A stretch of DNA of 64,000 nt from Clostridium estertheticum (GCF_026650985.1 NZ_CP086239.1:4490501-4554500), one strand, 5' to 3'. Numbered from the stretch's first letter, positions 1 to 8,673 are shown. Notes: generated by a model not told the origin, from the sequence alone. A program made the numbers and translations.

Positions 1-32
1 AAACATAGATTAACAAGTGGGAGTTGATAATT

Positions 33-449
33 ATGATTCTAGGTGTAGGTACTGATATAGTTGAAATCAGACGAATAAAACATGCAATGGAAAGCAACAA
101 TAAGTTTTTAGAAAAAATTTTTACAAGTTCAGAACTAGAATATCTGAAAAGTAGAAATTTAAGGGCTGAATATGTGGCCGGAAGATTTGCTGCAAAAGAA
201 GCTGTAGCAAAAGCTTTAGGGACAGGCTTTAGGGGGTTTGATTTTAAAGATATTGAAGTTGATCGGACAACCCTTGGAAAACCAGTAGTAATTTTAAAAG
301 GAAAAGCAAAGTTAATAGCTAAAAAAGAAGGTCAATATAATATTCATCTTAGCATATCTCATGGGGAAGAAAGCGCAATTGCTTATGCTATATTAGAAGT
401 TGAAAAGAAAAATGAAGAAGTTTTGGAAATAGCGAAGGTACCTGATTAA
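33..449 (+). CDS. acpS: Holo-[acyl-carrier-protein] synthase AcpS
   Basis: AcpS transfers the 4'-phosphopantetheine arm of CoA to a serine of apo-ACP, activating it for fatty-acid synthesis in the cytoplasm. The 138-residue product has the family's two signatures: GTDIVEI near the start (Asp8, Mg2+ ligand) and RFAAKEAVAKALGTG (Glu56, second ligand). The C-terminal ISHGEESAIAYAI strand is also typical, and the length is normal. An in-frame TTG lies 9 nt upstream at 24, but the GGGAG at 19-23 is well spaced only for the ATG at 33, which also gives the usual family N-terminus. It is the first gene of a co-directional run with the GerS-like lipoprotein and alr, an arrangement like Bacillus acpS-(lipoprotein)-alr. 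Identification is secure. Confidence 0.95.
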   Translation: MILGVGTDIVEIRRIKHAMESNNKFLEKIFTSSELEYLKSRNLRAEYVAGRFAAKEAVAKALGTGFRGFDFKDIEVDRTTLGKPVVILKGKAKLIAKKEGQYNIHLSISHGEESAIAYAILEVEKKNEEVLEIAKVPD

Positions 450-573
450 TTATAATTAATTGTTTTAGTAATAGTATGTAATCATTAGTAATAATATAAG
501 TAGTAGAGTGAGCTAATAAGGCTTGCAACAATAATAATTGTTGTATCTCTAGAGAAATGCTAGGAGGATAACA

Positions 574-1188
574 ATGAAAAAAGTATCGTTATTATTTTTA
601 AGTCTTTTGTTCGTTTTAACTTCGCTGCTATTTATTTCTTGTGATAAAACCCCAAAGGATACTAATGATATTACAACCTTTTTAAAAAACATGGATAGCT
701 ATACTACAAATATGAACATGGATATAAAGAATGATAAGCAGACAATTAACTATAAGGCAAAACAATCCTATTTAAAGGGAGGCGGATATAAACTAGAGTT
801 AAACAAAAACAGAGTGTTTTTATATAAATCAGATGATAAAATTTATATTGATGATAAAAATAATGGAAGGTCATATGTACAAAGCAAAAGCTTTGATGAA
901 GTACTTAAACTAAGTTTTATAGGTGAATACATAGGATTATTGTATACTAATGAGGAAATAAAATATGTTACTAAAAACGTTAATAATATTGAATACACAG
1001 TAATTAATTTATTTATACCTGGTAACAATAAAAATATTAATAATGCACTTTTATATGTTAATAATAAAAGTATGTTGCCAGAAAAAATGATTATTTACGA
1101 TACTAGTGGTAAAGAAAAAATTAATATAACATATACTAATTTTGTTGCCAACTTAAAGATTGAACCTAAAGAGTTTAATGTTCCATAA
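574..1188 (+). CDS. GerS-like / LolA-fold lipoprotein
   Basis: A 204-residue exported lipoprotein. The N-terminus has two Lys, a hydrophobic stretch (residues 4-21) and a lipobox ending in Cys23, so it should be lipid-anchored on the outer face of the membrane. The rest is a beta-rich, Lys/Asn/Tyr-rich domain ending in KIEPKEFNVP, typical of LolA/LppX-like lipoproteins. The position directly before alr matches clostridial gerS, whose product in C. difficile works with the amidase CwlD during spore cortex modification and is needed for germination; that function is inferred from family and context only. The start follows AGGAGG at 562-567. A short hairpin (CAACAAT/ATTGTTG, 526-543) lies upstream. 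An alternative reading is a general outer-leaflet lipoprotein without a germination role. Confidence 0.7.
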   Translation: MKKVSLLFLSLLFVLTSLLFISCDKTPKDTNDITTFLKNMDSYTTNMNMDIKNDKQTINYKAKQSYLKGGGYKLELNKNRVFLYKSDDKIYIDDKNNGRSYVQSKSFDEVLKLSFIGEYIGLLYTNEEIKYVTKNVNNIEYTVINLFIPGNNKNINNALLYVNNKSMLPEKMIIYDTSGKEKINITYTNFVANLKIEPKEFNVP

Positions 1189-1224
1189 TTATATTAAATT
1201 TTAGTAACAAATGAGGTGAAGGTA

Positions 1225-2385
1225 ATGTTTAAACATTTAAGACCTGCATGGGCTGAGGTTGATTTAGATAAACTAGCTCATAATATGCGTGAGATTAGAC
1301 GGGTAACGAAAAGTAAAAAAATTATGGCAGTTGTAAAGGCAGATGCTTATGGGCATGGGGCTGTAGATGTAGCTCCAGTACTACTTGAAAATGGTGCAGA
1401 TAGTTTAGCCGTTGCAATGTTAAGTGAAGCAATGGAACTCAGGCGCTCGGGCATAGAATGCCCAATAATGATATTAGGGTTTACACCACCGGAACTTATA
1501 GACAATTTGTTAAAGTATAATATTGAACAAACTGTATTTTCATATGAATTTGCAAAACAATTATCAAAAATGGCTCAAGACGAAAATAAAACAGCAAAAA
1601 TACACATAGCTTTAGACACAGGGATGGGTAGAATAGGTTTTTTACCAAGTGATGAAAGTGTACAAGAAGTATATAAGATAAGTTTATTACCTAACGTAAC
1701 CATAGAAGGGATTTTTTGCCACTTTTCAACCGCAGATGAAAAAGATAAGACATATACTAATATCCAAGTGAAAAAATTTGATGAGTTTTATCAAAAATTA
1801 AAAGCAAAAAAAGTTTACATAAACACAAGACATATTGCCAATAGTGCGGCTATCATAGATTTACCTGAAATCCATTATGAGGCAGTACGACCAGGAATAA
1901 TAATTTATGGTTATTATCCGTCTGATGAGGTAAATAAGGAAAAGCTAGATTTATTACCAGCCATGACTTTAAAAACAAATGTTGTACATATAAAAACGTT
2001 GCCACCTGGAGAATACGTGGGTTACGGAAGAGAATATAAAACAGATAAAGAAAGTGTTATAGCAACACTTCCAATTGGTTATGCTGATGGATATACACGG
2101 CTTTTATTTCAAAAGGCAAAGGTTATTATAAAAGGTAAATTTGCTCCAGTTATAGGGAAAATTTGTATGGATCAGTGCATGATTGATATTACAAATATCA
2201 ATGGAGTAAAAGTTGGGGACGAGGTTATACTAATAGGCGAAGAGGAAAATAATAAATTTAATGCAGACATTGTCGGCGGGCTAATAGGTACTATAAGTTA
2301 TGAGATAGTTTGTATGATTGGTAAAAGAGTTCCGCGAGTATACATCAAGGAAGGAGAAGTTGTAAAGATAAAAGAGTATGTATAA
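1225..2385 (+). CDS. alr: Alanine racemase
   Basis: PLP-dependent racemase interconverting L- and D-alanine for peptidoglycan. At 386 residues the length is normal for the family. The PLP lysine is Lys38 in VVKADAYGHGA. The second catalytic base, tyrosine, sits in the YVGYGREY segment of the C-terminal domain, and IGKICMDQCMID is another family motif. A GTG at 1216 is in frame but lies inside the GAGGTG ribosome binding site, so the ATG at 1225 is chosen. The gene lies 36 nt after the lipoprotein gene, probably in the same transcript. It precedes mazEF, an order conserved from Bacillus, though mazEF has its own promoter here. In spore formers an alr beside a GerS-like gene may also adjust L-alanine germinant levels; that is inference. 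Confidence 0.96.
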   Translation: MFKHLRPAWAEVDLDKLAHNMREIRRVTKSKKIMAVVKADAYGHGAVDVAPVLLENGADSLAVAMLSEAMELRRSGIECPIMILGFTPPELIDNLLKYNIEQTVFSYEFAKQLSKMAQDENKTAKIHIALDTGMGRIGFLPSDESVQEVYKISLLPNVTIEGIFCHFSTADEKDKTYTNIQVKKFDEFYQKLKAKKVYINTRHIANSAAIIDLPEIHYEAVRPGIIIYGYYPSDEVNKEKLDLLPAMTLKTNVVHIKTLPPGEYVGYGREYKTDKESVIATLPIGYADGYTRLLFQKAKVIIKGKFAPVIGKICMDQCMIDITNINGVKVGDEVILIGEEENNKFNADIVGGLIGTISYEIVCMIGKRVPRVYIKEGEVVKIKEYV

Positions 2386-2443
2386 TAATACTATTTTATG
2401 TAAAATAACTTGTTGAAAAAAGGCGAAAAAACGAATAATTTCT

Positions 2444-2473
2444 TTGACAGATTGACATAGATTGAATTATAAT
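2444..2473 (+). promoter_or_regulatory. Sigma-A-type promoter for the toxin-antitoxin pair
   Basis: TTGACA (2444-2449), an 18-nt spacer, then TATAAT (2468-2473), 49 nt before the antitoxin ATG. A second TTGACA at 2452 is too close to the -10 to be used. Near-consensus, so the pair should be transcribed independently of alr. Confidence 0.75.
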
Positions 2474-2522
2474 AATTTTATACATATTGTTGCTTTACGA
2501 AATAGGAGGTATTAAATTCTCT

Positions 2523-2843
2523 ATGTCGACTTCAAAGAAATTAGTAATAAACCTCTCAGAGGAACTTTACATTGAATTTAATAAGGCACTTAAAAAAGAT
2601 TGTAAAAAAAGAAGTGTATTTATTAGGGATGCTATAATACTATATATTGAGGAAAAGAAAAGACTTAATTATATAGATAGAATGAAACAAGGATATTTAG
2701 AAATGGCTGAGTTAAATTTAAAAATAGCTAATATGGGTTTTGAAAAAGATATTAAAGAGTTTAAAGAATACGAAGTTAAGCTTTCGGAGAGTGATTTGTC
2801 AAATGACAACAATAGTAAAAAGAGGAGATATATTTTATGCTGA
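2523..2843 (+). CDS. MazE/EndoAI-type ribbon-helix-helix antitoxin
   Basis: A 106-residue protein with an N-terminal ribbon-helix-helix DNA-binding domain: the beta strand [11 protein letters not shown] is followed by helices through [17 protein letters not shown]. The charged helical C-terminus is the part expected to wrap the toxin. Family members neutralise the MazF RNase and repress their own operon. ATG 2523 is preceded by AGGAGGT at 2504-2510, a rather long 12-nt spacing; an upstream in-frame reading (from 2487) overlaps the ribosome binding site and the promoter side, so it is rejected. Its 3' end overlaps mazF by 41 nt in another frame, which favours coupled translation. The C-terminus is longer and more variable than in Bacillus EndoAI. 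Confidence 0.87.
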   Translation: MSTSKKLVINLSEELYIEFNKALKKDCKKRSVFIRDAIILYIEEKKRLNYIDRMKQGYLEMAELNLKIANMGFEKDIKEFKEYEVKLSESDLSNDNNSKKRRYILC

Positions 2844-3150
2844 TTTGAGCCCGGTTGTAGGCTCAGAGCAAGGCGGGATTAGACCAGTAATTATACTTCA
2901 AAATGATATTGGCAACAAGTACAGTCCCACTATTATTATTGCAGCTATTACTTCTCAGATAAATAAAGCGAAACTCCCTACTCATGTTGAAATTTCTTCA
3001 GAAGAGTATGGTCTAAACAAAGATTCTGTGGTTTTGCTGGAACAAATAAGAACATTAGATAAAAAAAGATTAAAAGAAAAAATTGGTCACATGACTGATG
3101 GTGATATGAAAAAAGTAGATACAGCACTTTTAATAAGTGTAGGTTTATAA
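2803..3150 (+). CDS. mazF: MazF/EndoA (NdoA) family mRNA interferase
   Basis: Sequence-specific endoribonuclease toxin that cleaves mRNA in the cytoplasm when its antitoxin is lost. The 115-residue product has the family N-terminus [20 protein letters not shown], then RPVIILQND, the TSQ segment with the catalytic Thr, and [13 protein letters not shown]. All are close to Bacillus EndoA. The start is taken as ATG 2803, giving the standard N-terminus; a longer in-frame extension upstream (from 2740) has no family support. It overlaps the antitoxin by 41 nt and ends directly at a strong terminator, so the pair forms a closed operon. No missing residue is apparent; the toxin looks intact. Confidence 0.94.
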   Translation: MTTIVKRGDIFYADLSPVVGSEQGGIRPVIILQNDIGNKYSPTIIIAAITSQINKAKLPTHVEISSEEYGLNKDSVVLLEQIRTLDKKRLKEKIGHMTDGDMKKVDTALLISVGL

Positions 3151-3188
3151 AATAGATAAGGGTATTTAATGCCCTTATCTATTTTATT
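3151..3188 (+). terminator. Rho-independent terminator after mazF
   Basis: A perfect 12-bp stem, AATAGATAAGGG (3151-3162) with CCCTTATCTATT (3172-3183), a 9-nt loop and a short T-rich tail. It starts one base after the mazF stop. Confidence 0.8.
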
Positions 3189-3401
3189 GAACTATATAGA
3201 GAGTGTTAAAATAGAGAAATAATAAAATAATGTAGAAGCTTGTTACCATAAAGGGCGAGATTGCTACTAGAATACATAATAATTTTAAAGAATATTCACG
3301 AAATTTTTATATTAAAATTTATTAAGGCATTGTCATTATGTTATAATGTTATTAGTGATTTTACTGTAATGAATATATAAACGTGGTAAGGAGATTTTAA
3401 T

Positions 3402-4088
3402 ATGATACAAGTGAAAAAAGTAACTAAGATCTATGATAATAATGTAATAGCTTTGTCGAATATTGATATTACTATTGAAAAGGGGGAATTCGTATTCCTT
3501 GTAGGGCCTAGTGGAGCGGGTAAATCTACTTTTGTTAAAATACTTTTAAAAGAGGTAGAACCAACTACGGGTAGTGTTATTATAAATGATGTAGATATAA
3601 CAAACATACTTAGAAAGAATATACCATATTACAGAAGAAAGATTGGGGTAGTTTTCCAAGATTTTAGATTGATTGATTCCCTAAATGTTTATGAAAATGT
3701 AGCATTTGCACTTAGAGCTACAGAATGTTCTGCAAAAGATATTAGAAAAAGGGTACCTTATGTTTTAGATTTAGTTGGACTGTCAAAAAAACATATGGCT
3801 TTTCCTAATGAAATTTCAGGTGGAGAAAAACAAAGAGTTTCACTTGCAAGGGCTATAGTAAATAATCCCACTTTGCTAATAGCAGATGAGCCAACAGGAA
3901 ATTTAGATCCAGAAACTGCATTAGGAATTATGGATATTTTGAATGATATTAACAAAGCAGGTACCACTGTGGTTATGGCAACACATGCTAAGAACATAGT
4001 GGATGCTATGAAGAAGAGAGTGCTCGCTATAGAAAAAGGTGTTCTAGTTAGAGACGAGCAGAGGGGAAGATACGGTTATGAAGATTAG
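3402..4088 (+). CDS. ftsE: Cell division ATP-binding protein FtsE
   Basis: ABC ATPase that with FtsX forms a membrane complex controlling peptidoglycan hydrolases at division or elongation. It has 228 residues. Walker A is GPSGAGKST (35-43), the signature SGGEKQR, and Walker B LLIADEPTGNLDP, followed by the switch His in ATHAK. The SD AAGGAG sits 8 nt before ATG 3402. A TATAAT at 3342-3347 may be its -10, but no good -35 is visible. The gene overlaps ftsX by 11 nt, so the two are translationally coupled. The downstream S41 protease and PDZ protein form the usual clostridial ftsEX-ctp neighbourhood. Confidence 0.96.
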   Translation: MIQVKKVTKIYDNNVIALSNIDITIEKGEFVFLVGPSGAGKSTFVKILLKEVEPTTGSVIINDVDITNILRKNIPYYRRKIGVVFQDFRLIDSLNVYENVAFALRATECSAKDIRKRVPYVLDLVGLSKKHMAFPNEISGGEKQRVSLARAIVNNPTLLIADEPTGNLDPETALGIMDILNDINKAGTTVVMATHAKNIVDAMKKRVLAIEKGVLVRDEQRGRYGYED

Positions 4089-4968
4089 TACAATTAAATA
4101 TTTTATCATGGATGCTTTAAAGAGTTTAAAAAGAAATAAAACTGTTAGTATAGCGTCGGTGGCTACAGTTGCAGCTACGCTATTTATTTTAGGCGTATTT
4201 TTGCTAATTGTTTTTAATGTTAACGCAGGAGTTCAGGAGCTAGGAGCTAAACTTGAGGCTACAGTTTATCTTAAAGATAATGTAACGATATCAGAAAAGT
4301 CAGCTATAGAAAGAGCTTTGAATGGAGTAGCGGGAGTTTCAAGTATTAAGTTTGAAGATAAGAATGATGCACTAAACAATGCAAAGAAACAATTTGGAAA
4401 GGATAGCGAATCCTTAACAAAAGGTTTTGACAAGAATAACCCTTTTCCAACTGCGTATGTTGTAAAGGTAGAAAAACCTGAGATAGTAAGTAGTGTCGTA
4501 AAGGCTGCTACTGGATTAAAAGGTATAGATAAAATTAATGATGGACGGGAAATCGTTGATAAGGTTATAAAAATAACAAATACTCTTAAAGCTATAGGAA
4601 TTGTATTATTTGCAATCCTAATAAGTGTATCTTTATTTTTAATTGGAAACACAATTAAGCTTACCGTATACTCTAGAAAAAAAGAAATAGGAATTATGAA
4701 ATTCGTTGGCGCAACTGATTGGTTCATAAGATGGCCGTTTATTATTGAGGGAATGCTTCTTGGAATATCAGGAGCAATTATTTCTACTGGGGTACTGTAT
4801 TATGCTTATAAGCTAGTTTTTGATAAGGCTACTAGTGCGTTACTTGGAATTACATTAATTAATCCTTATATGATATTAAGCACAACTTTATGGCAGTTTA
4901 TGTTAGGTGGCTTAATTATCGGAGCATTAGGAAGTTCTATATCAATAAGAAAGTTCTTGATTGTATAA
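4078..4968 (+). CDS. ftsX: Cell division permease-like protein FtsX
   Basis: Membrane partner of FtsE, 296 residues. The first transmembrane helix is around residues 21-42, followed by an extracytoplasmic domain of about 125 residues (ELGAKLEATVYLKDNVT onward), then three more helices in the C-terminal half and a short cytoplasmic loop (SRKKEIGIMKFVGATDWF) that matches the FtsX/MacB family coupling segment. This four-helix plan is standard. FtsX passes ATP-driven movement of FtsE to cell-wall hydrolases or their activators. It starts inside the ftsE 3' end; a strong hairpin at 5038-5079 follows, so ftsEX is likely a two-gene operon. Confidence 0.95.
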   Translation: MKISTIKYFIMDALKSLKRNKTVSIASVATVAATLFILGVFLLIVFNVNAGVQELGAKLEATVYLKDNVTISEKSAIERALNGVAGVSSIKFEDKNDALNNAKKQFGKDSESLTKGFDKNNPFPTAYVVKVEKPEIVSSVVKAATGLKGIDKINDGREIVDKVIKITNTLKAIGIVLFAILISVSLFLIGNTIKLTVYSRKKEIGIMKFVGATDWFIRWPFIIEGMLLGISGAIISTGVLYYAYKLVFDKATSALLGITLINPYMILSTTLWQFMLGGLIIGALGSSISIRKFLIV

Positions 4969-5037
4969 TATTAAAGTTTAATTTGTAAAGTTTTTAATGA
5001 TCTATGAAGCTGTTTATATTATAAAAACTTTAAAACT

Positions 5038-5079
5038 AACGACTTTAGAAGGGAATTAGTTCCCTTCTAAAATGTCGTT
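5038..5079 (+). terminator. Hairpin after ftsX (probable terminator)
   Basis: AACGAC plus TTTAGAAGGGAA pairs with TTCCCTTCTAAA plus GTCGTT, with a 2-nt bulge and a TTAG loop: 18 base pairs. The tail is A/T-rich but lacks a clean T run, so it may work weakly or in both directions. Confidence 0.6.
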
Positions 5080-5161
5080 AAATATGTTTATTTAATATTA
5101 GTGTTATAAATTATATATAATTACATAATAATATATAGAGAATCGCAAAGAGGTGTATAAA

Positions 5162-6442
5162 ATGAGTGATGAAAATAAGTTTAATAGTTTTAAAACTGTT
5201 GGAAATGATAGTGAAGGATTTAAAGGGAGAAAAAAGAAACAAATTATATGGATTGTAGTGTTACTTATTATTACTAATTGTATAACTTTGTTTGTTTCAA
5301 ATCGCATTTCTTTAGGGACTCCAAACGGTAAAGTAATAATTGCAAGAGATGATTATGAACAAGTATTAAAGTTTCAAAAACTATTTTTAGTCAGGAATAA
5401 ATTATATCAGTATTATGATGGTAAAATTAGTGATGATGTTTTAGTAGAGGGAGCTATAAAGGGTATGACTAATTCCTTAAATGATCCTTATACAGTTTTC
5501 ATGAACAAAAAAGAGTATACAGATTTTAATACTCAAACAGAAGGCGCTTACACTGGTCTTGGCCTACAAGTGGGAGTTAAAGATGATAACATAGTTGTAA
5601 TTTCAACATTTGATGATTCACCAGCTAAAAAGGCAGGGATAATTTCTGGGGATATCATAAAAAAGGTTAATTCAACTGAAGTTACTGGGAAAGAATTAGA
5701 AAAGGCAGTTGCTATGATGAAAGGTAAAGAAGGCGGGGCAGTTACATTAACACTTAGTAGAAAAGGAAAAACTAATTTTAATGTTAATATGAAACGTGCT
5801 ACTATCGATTTAGTAACAGTTAAGGGTGAAATGTTACCAAATAAAATTGGATATATTCAACTTACGATGTTTGATGAACATACTGCTGCTAATTTCAATA
5901 AAAAATTAGCGGAATTACAAAGTAAGGGAATGAAGAGTTTAATAGTTGATGAAAGAGGAAATCCAGGCGGACTTTTAGATCAGGTTGTAGATTTAACATC
6001 TAATTTCGTACCTAAGGGAAAAAATATAGTATACACAATAGACAAAAACAAGAAAAAGATTGAGTATAAGTCAAAGGGTGGTATAGCGATAGGCATGCCA
6101 TTAACTGTACTAACGGATTCGGGATCGGCAAGTGCTTCAGAAATTTTTGCGGGTGCTATAAGAGACTATAAAGTTGGTACGCTAGTTGGAGAAAAAACCT
6201 TTGGTAAGGGTATAGTTCAAACTATGCTTTCTGGAGGTAATAGTGGGTTTAATGATGGTACTGCATTAAAGGTAACTATATCAAAATATTATACTCCAAA
6301 TGGTGAAAATATACAGCATATTGGGATTAAACCAGGAGTTGCAGTAGTGTATCCACAAGCACTTAAAGAGAAAGTATATAATAGAGATTTAGATCCACAA
6401 TTTAAAAAAGCCTTGGAGATAGCTACGGATAAAATTAAGTAA
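5162..6442 (+). CDS. S41 family C-terminal processing protease (Ctp)
   Basis: A 426-residue membrane-anchored serine protease. A Lys-rich segment (22-26) precedes one transmembrane helix (about 27-46), so the enzyme faces outward. A PDZ domain follows (GAYTGLGLQVG; SGDIIKKVNS), then the peptidase core with GSASASEIFAGA (about 321-332, nucleophile Ser) and the base Lys in GEKTFGKGIVQ. It may trim cell-wall proteins together with the FtsEX system next door. In Bacillus, CtpA/CtpB relatives act in spore signalling, so such a role is possible. Start: a GTG at 5153 is in frame but overlaps the AGAGGTG ribosome binding site; ATG 5162 is used. Downstream lies a perfect terminator. Confidence 0.92.
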   Translation: MSDENKFNSFKTVGNDSEGFKGRKKKQIIWIVVLLIITNCITLFVSNRISLGTPNGKVIIARDDYEQVLKFQKLFLVRNKLYQYYDGKISDDVLVEGAIKGMTNSLNDPYTVFMNKKEYTDFNTQTEGAYTGLGLQVGVKDDNIVVISTFDDSPAKKAGIISGDIIKKVNSTEVTGKELEKAVAMMKGKEGGAVTLTLSRKGKTNFNVNMKRATIDLVTVKGEMLPNKIGYIQLTMFDEHTAANFNKKLAELQSKGMKSLIVDERGNPGGLLDQVVDLTSNFVPKGKNIVYTIDKNKKKIEYKSKGGIAIGMPLTVLTDSGSASASEIFAGAIRDYKVGTLVGEKTFGKGIVQTMLSGGNSGFNDGTALKVTISKYYTPNGENIQHIGIKPGVAVVYPQALKEKVYNRDLDPQFKKALEIATDKIK

Positions 6443-6450
6443 TAATTAAC

Positions 6451-6486
6451 AAATATCTACCAATAACATGGTAGATATTTGGTTTT
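6451..6486 (+). terminator. Rho-independent terminator after the Ctp protease
   Basis: AAATATCTACC pairs with GGTAGATATTT around AATAACAT, followed by GGTTTTT. It overlaps the only upstream TTG that could start the next gene, arguing for the later ATG at 6557. Confidence 0.8.
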
Positions 6487-6556
6487 TAAGAACATTTTTG
6501 TTAATGAGTCTATTGATTTAATAAACTTCATTAATATGGGAGGAGAATTTTATCCA

Positions 6557-7921
6557 ATGGAGATTGCAATACATACTTTAAGAGCAGTTGCTTATGCAAT
6601 TGCAGACCCTTCAAATGCGTTTATTTTAATAATGATTGCATTGATTTTTTATAATAAAAACAAGAAAATTGCTGCTATGCAGAAGATGATAATGGGAGAA
6701 AGTTTAGACTCGCCATTTGAATTAACTATTTCTCAAATTGTAATAGGTATTTTTGCTGGGGCTGCAGCTAGTCTAATATTTACGTACGCAGGATTAGTTT
6801 TTGATGAAAACTCAAACATTTATTTATTGTTTATGGTTTCGTTATTTTTTATGGCATTTAAGCCTAGATTTATTTGCTTTTCTTATTCTGGTGCAGTACT
6901 AGGTATAGCCAGTTTATTGTTTAAATATGCAGCAAACACATTAAATATGCCACAATTAGATGTTATAAACATTGATATTTTGACTTTAATGACACTGGTT
7001 GGAATATTACATATTGTAGAGGGAAGTCTAGTTATGATAGATGGTTCAAGAGGAGCTATCCCGGTATTTACCAACAGAGATAACAAAATTGTTGGTGGGT
7101 TCGCATTAAAAAGATACTGGGCGTTACCGATTGCGTTACTTATACTTTTAAGTGCAACTTCATCGAATTTAGTGGTTGGACAGAGCGTAATGATCCCTGA
7201 ATGGAGACATTTAATAAAGGGTAATATAATAGATCGAATTGTGAAGAATTCGGTTATAGCCTCGATTGCATTGTATGGAGTAATAGGGTATAGTGGCATT
7301 ACGTTTACTAAGAGTAAGAGGGCGAAGACTCTTACTTCAGGTGCTTTAATCATGGTTTATGGATTATTACTAACGGCCGTATCACAACTCGCAGTATTAG
7401 GCACAGCGTATCAATTTTTTATTCTAATATTTGCGGCAGTAGTACACGAGGCAATGCTTAGGTTAGAAAAGCATATGGAGTTCACGATGAAACCTAAATT
7501 TAGCAGTAGTGATGAGGGGATTATGGTGCTTGCAGTAGCCCCTAAATCTCCTGCTTTTCAAATGGGAATTGAAAGTGGAGACTTGATAGTTGAGCTTAAT
7601 GGTAAAGCGATAGAGGCTGAGGAAGAAATCTTTAATATAATTAAAGGAAATTTTAGTTCGCTATCTTTAAAAATTAAGAAGCCCTTTGGAGATCTTAAAA
7701 ATGTAAATTATAGCAATATGGCTTCGAATAAAAGGCTAGGAATAGTAATTGTACCTAGGGAGATACCAAAAGATACCGCTATAGTTAATATGAATGACGA
7801 GACATTTAAAGAGGTAATTGACAAAATAAGAGACCAAGACAAAGACGAGGACAAAGACCAAGACGAAGACAAAGACAAAGACGAAAACAAAGACCAAGAC
7901 AAAGACAAAGATAAGAAGTAA
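6557..7921 (+). CDS. Multi-pass membrane protein with a C-terminal PDZ domain
   Basis: About 454 residues. The N-terminal two thirds hold several hydrophobic helices (starting around residues 14-32, 50-75, 80-100) with motifs such as DGSRGAIPVF. A PDZ-like domain follows (GIMVLAVAPKSPAFQMGIES, then GDLIVELNG), and the protein ends in a highly charged tail of about 28 residues rich in Asp, Lys and Gln. This matches clostridial PDZ membrane proteins of unknown function found beside ctp; related Bacillus and clostridial genes share the name minJ-like or cell-division topological factor, but I would not assign that here. ATG 6557 is preceded by GGAGGAG at 6539-6545; the ATG at 6536 overlaps that site. 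A role in division or envelope proteolysis with FtsEX and Ctp is inferred from position. Confidence 0.8.
   Translation: MEIAIHTLRAVAYAIADPSNAFILIMIALIFYNKNKKIAAMQKMIMGESLDSPFELTISQIVIGIFAGAAASLIFTYAGLVFDENSNIYLLFMVSLFFMAFKPRFICFSYSGAVLGIASLLFKYAANTLNMPQLDVINIDILTLMTLVGILHIVEGSLVMIDGSRGAIPVFTNRDNKIVGGFALKRYWALPIALLILLSATSSNLVVGQSVMIPEWRHLIKGNIIDRIVKNSVIASIALYGVIGYSGITFTKSKRAKTLTSGALIMVYGLLLTAVSQLAVLGTAYQFFILIFAAVVHEAMLRLEKHMEFTMKPKFSSSDEGIMVLAVAPKSPAFQMGIESGDLIVELNGKAIEAEEEIFNIIKGNFSSLSLKIKKPFGDLKNVNYSNMASNKRLGIVIVPREIPKDTAIVNMNDETFKEVIDKIRDQDKDEDKDQDEDKDKDENKDQDKDKDKK
7831..7918 (+). repeat. Hexanucleotide-type coding repeat (GAC+NAN codon pairs)
   Basis: Near-perfect alternation of GAC with AAA, CAA, GAA or GAG codons at the end of the PDZ protein, encoding an Asp-Lys/Gln/Glu tail. 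The 6-nt period could expand or contract without breaking the frame. Confidence 0.85.
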
Positions 7922-7943
7922 AGACGAGTTTTAAATTTTTCAT

Positions 7944-8157
7944 AGAGCATGCTACAACTAAAAGTATATATTGCTGAAATACGTTCACATCGCTAAGTAA
8001 TTCTAAAATTCATTTTGTTTTCAGTTGCTAAAAAATGCAAACTCGCTTCACTCAAACATGCATTTTTCTTCACGCATCTGAAAATAAAATAAATTAAGAA
8101 TTACTAAGGCTTGTTCAAACGTATTATGCGCAATATATACTTTTGTTAGCATTCTCT
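7944..8157. repeat. 214-nt imperfect palindrome (possible dispersed element)
   Basis: The whole intergenic core is one long inverted repeat centred near 8049. The left arm begins AGAGCATGCTA and the right arm ends TAGCATTCTCT. Blocks shared between the arms include AAAGTATATATTGC, ATACGTT, AGTAATTCT and TTTTCAG, and the inner AAAAATGCA pairs with TGCATTTTT around a short loop. As RNA it would form a hairpin of about 100 bp with bulges. It has no coding frame, no T run and no visible target duplication. Size and symmetry suggest a MITE- or REP-like element; whether it is repeated elsewhere cannot be seen here. Confidence 0.8.
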
Positions 8158-8244
8158 AAGAAAAAGATAGAATTCATTATAATATATATATTATTACAAC
8201 ATAACTAAATTTATTATGGGGATATTAATAAATGGGTGATGTTT

Positions 8245-8673
8245 ATGAGTAAAAAAGTATTAATAGTTATGTCCTTATTTATTATGTTATTGCATTCAAC
8301 GGTGGCTTCTTCTATAGGATTTAAATATGTTCAAATTTTTGATCCAAAACAAGATAAGGTAGTAAAGGTAGTTCAGTTAAATGATGAAATTCATAATATG
8401 GTTGTAAGCTCGATAAAGGATGTGGATAGTTTATATCCAAAAAGTAAACCACTTACGGATGATGGGTATGCAATTAGAGTTCCAATTTACCCTGCTGTTA
8501 AGGTACACGGAAAATGTTTAAACGCACTTGTAGATAATGTTTTTATAATAATTCCACAGCATGATGCACCATTTTTTATGATATTTGAAGATGATAATAA
8601 GCTACTTTGTTTCCCTTTCAAAGGCAATGTAAACGCTTTGTCAAAAATTCTAGATTTTAAATTGAAAAGTTAA
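8245..8673 (+). CDS. Small secreted protein of unknown function
   Basis: 142 residues beginning MSKKVLIVMSLFIMLLHSTVASS, so there is a signal peptide with a likely cleavage after Ala-Ser around residue 22. The mature part (about 120 residues) has alternating hydrophobic strands and no motif I recognise; it contains only two Cys. The start at 8245 uses GGGTGA (8234-8239); ATGs at 8232 and 8239 are less well placed. It stands alone: the long palindrome is upstream, with a TATAAT at 8179-8184, and a good terminator lies downstream. Clostridial hypothetical proteins of this kind are common; no function is proposed. Confidence 0.7.
   Translation: MSKKVLIVMSLFIMLLHSTVASSIGFKYVQIFDPKQDKVVKVVQLNDEIHNMVVSSIKDVDSLYPKSKPLTDDGYAIRVPIYPAVKVHGKCLNALVDNVFIIIPQHDAPFFMIFEDDNKLLCFPFKGNVNALSKILDFKLKS

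Noticed and set aside
7806-7988. Minus-strand Cys/Leu-rich reading frames opposite the Asp/Lys repeat
   Set aside because: Antisense shadows of a 6-nt coding repeat; no ribosome binding site.
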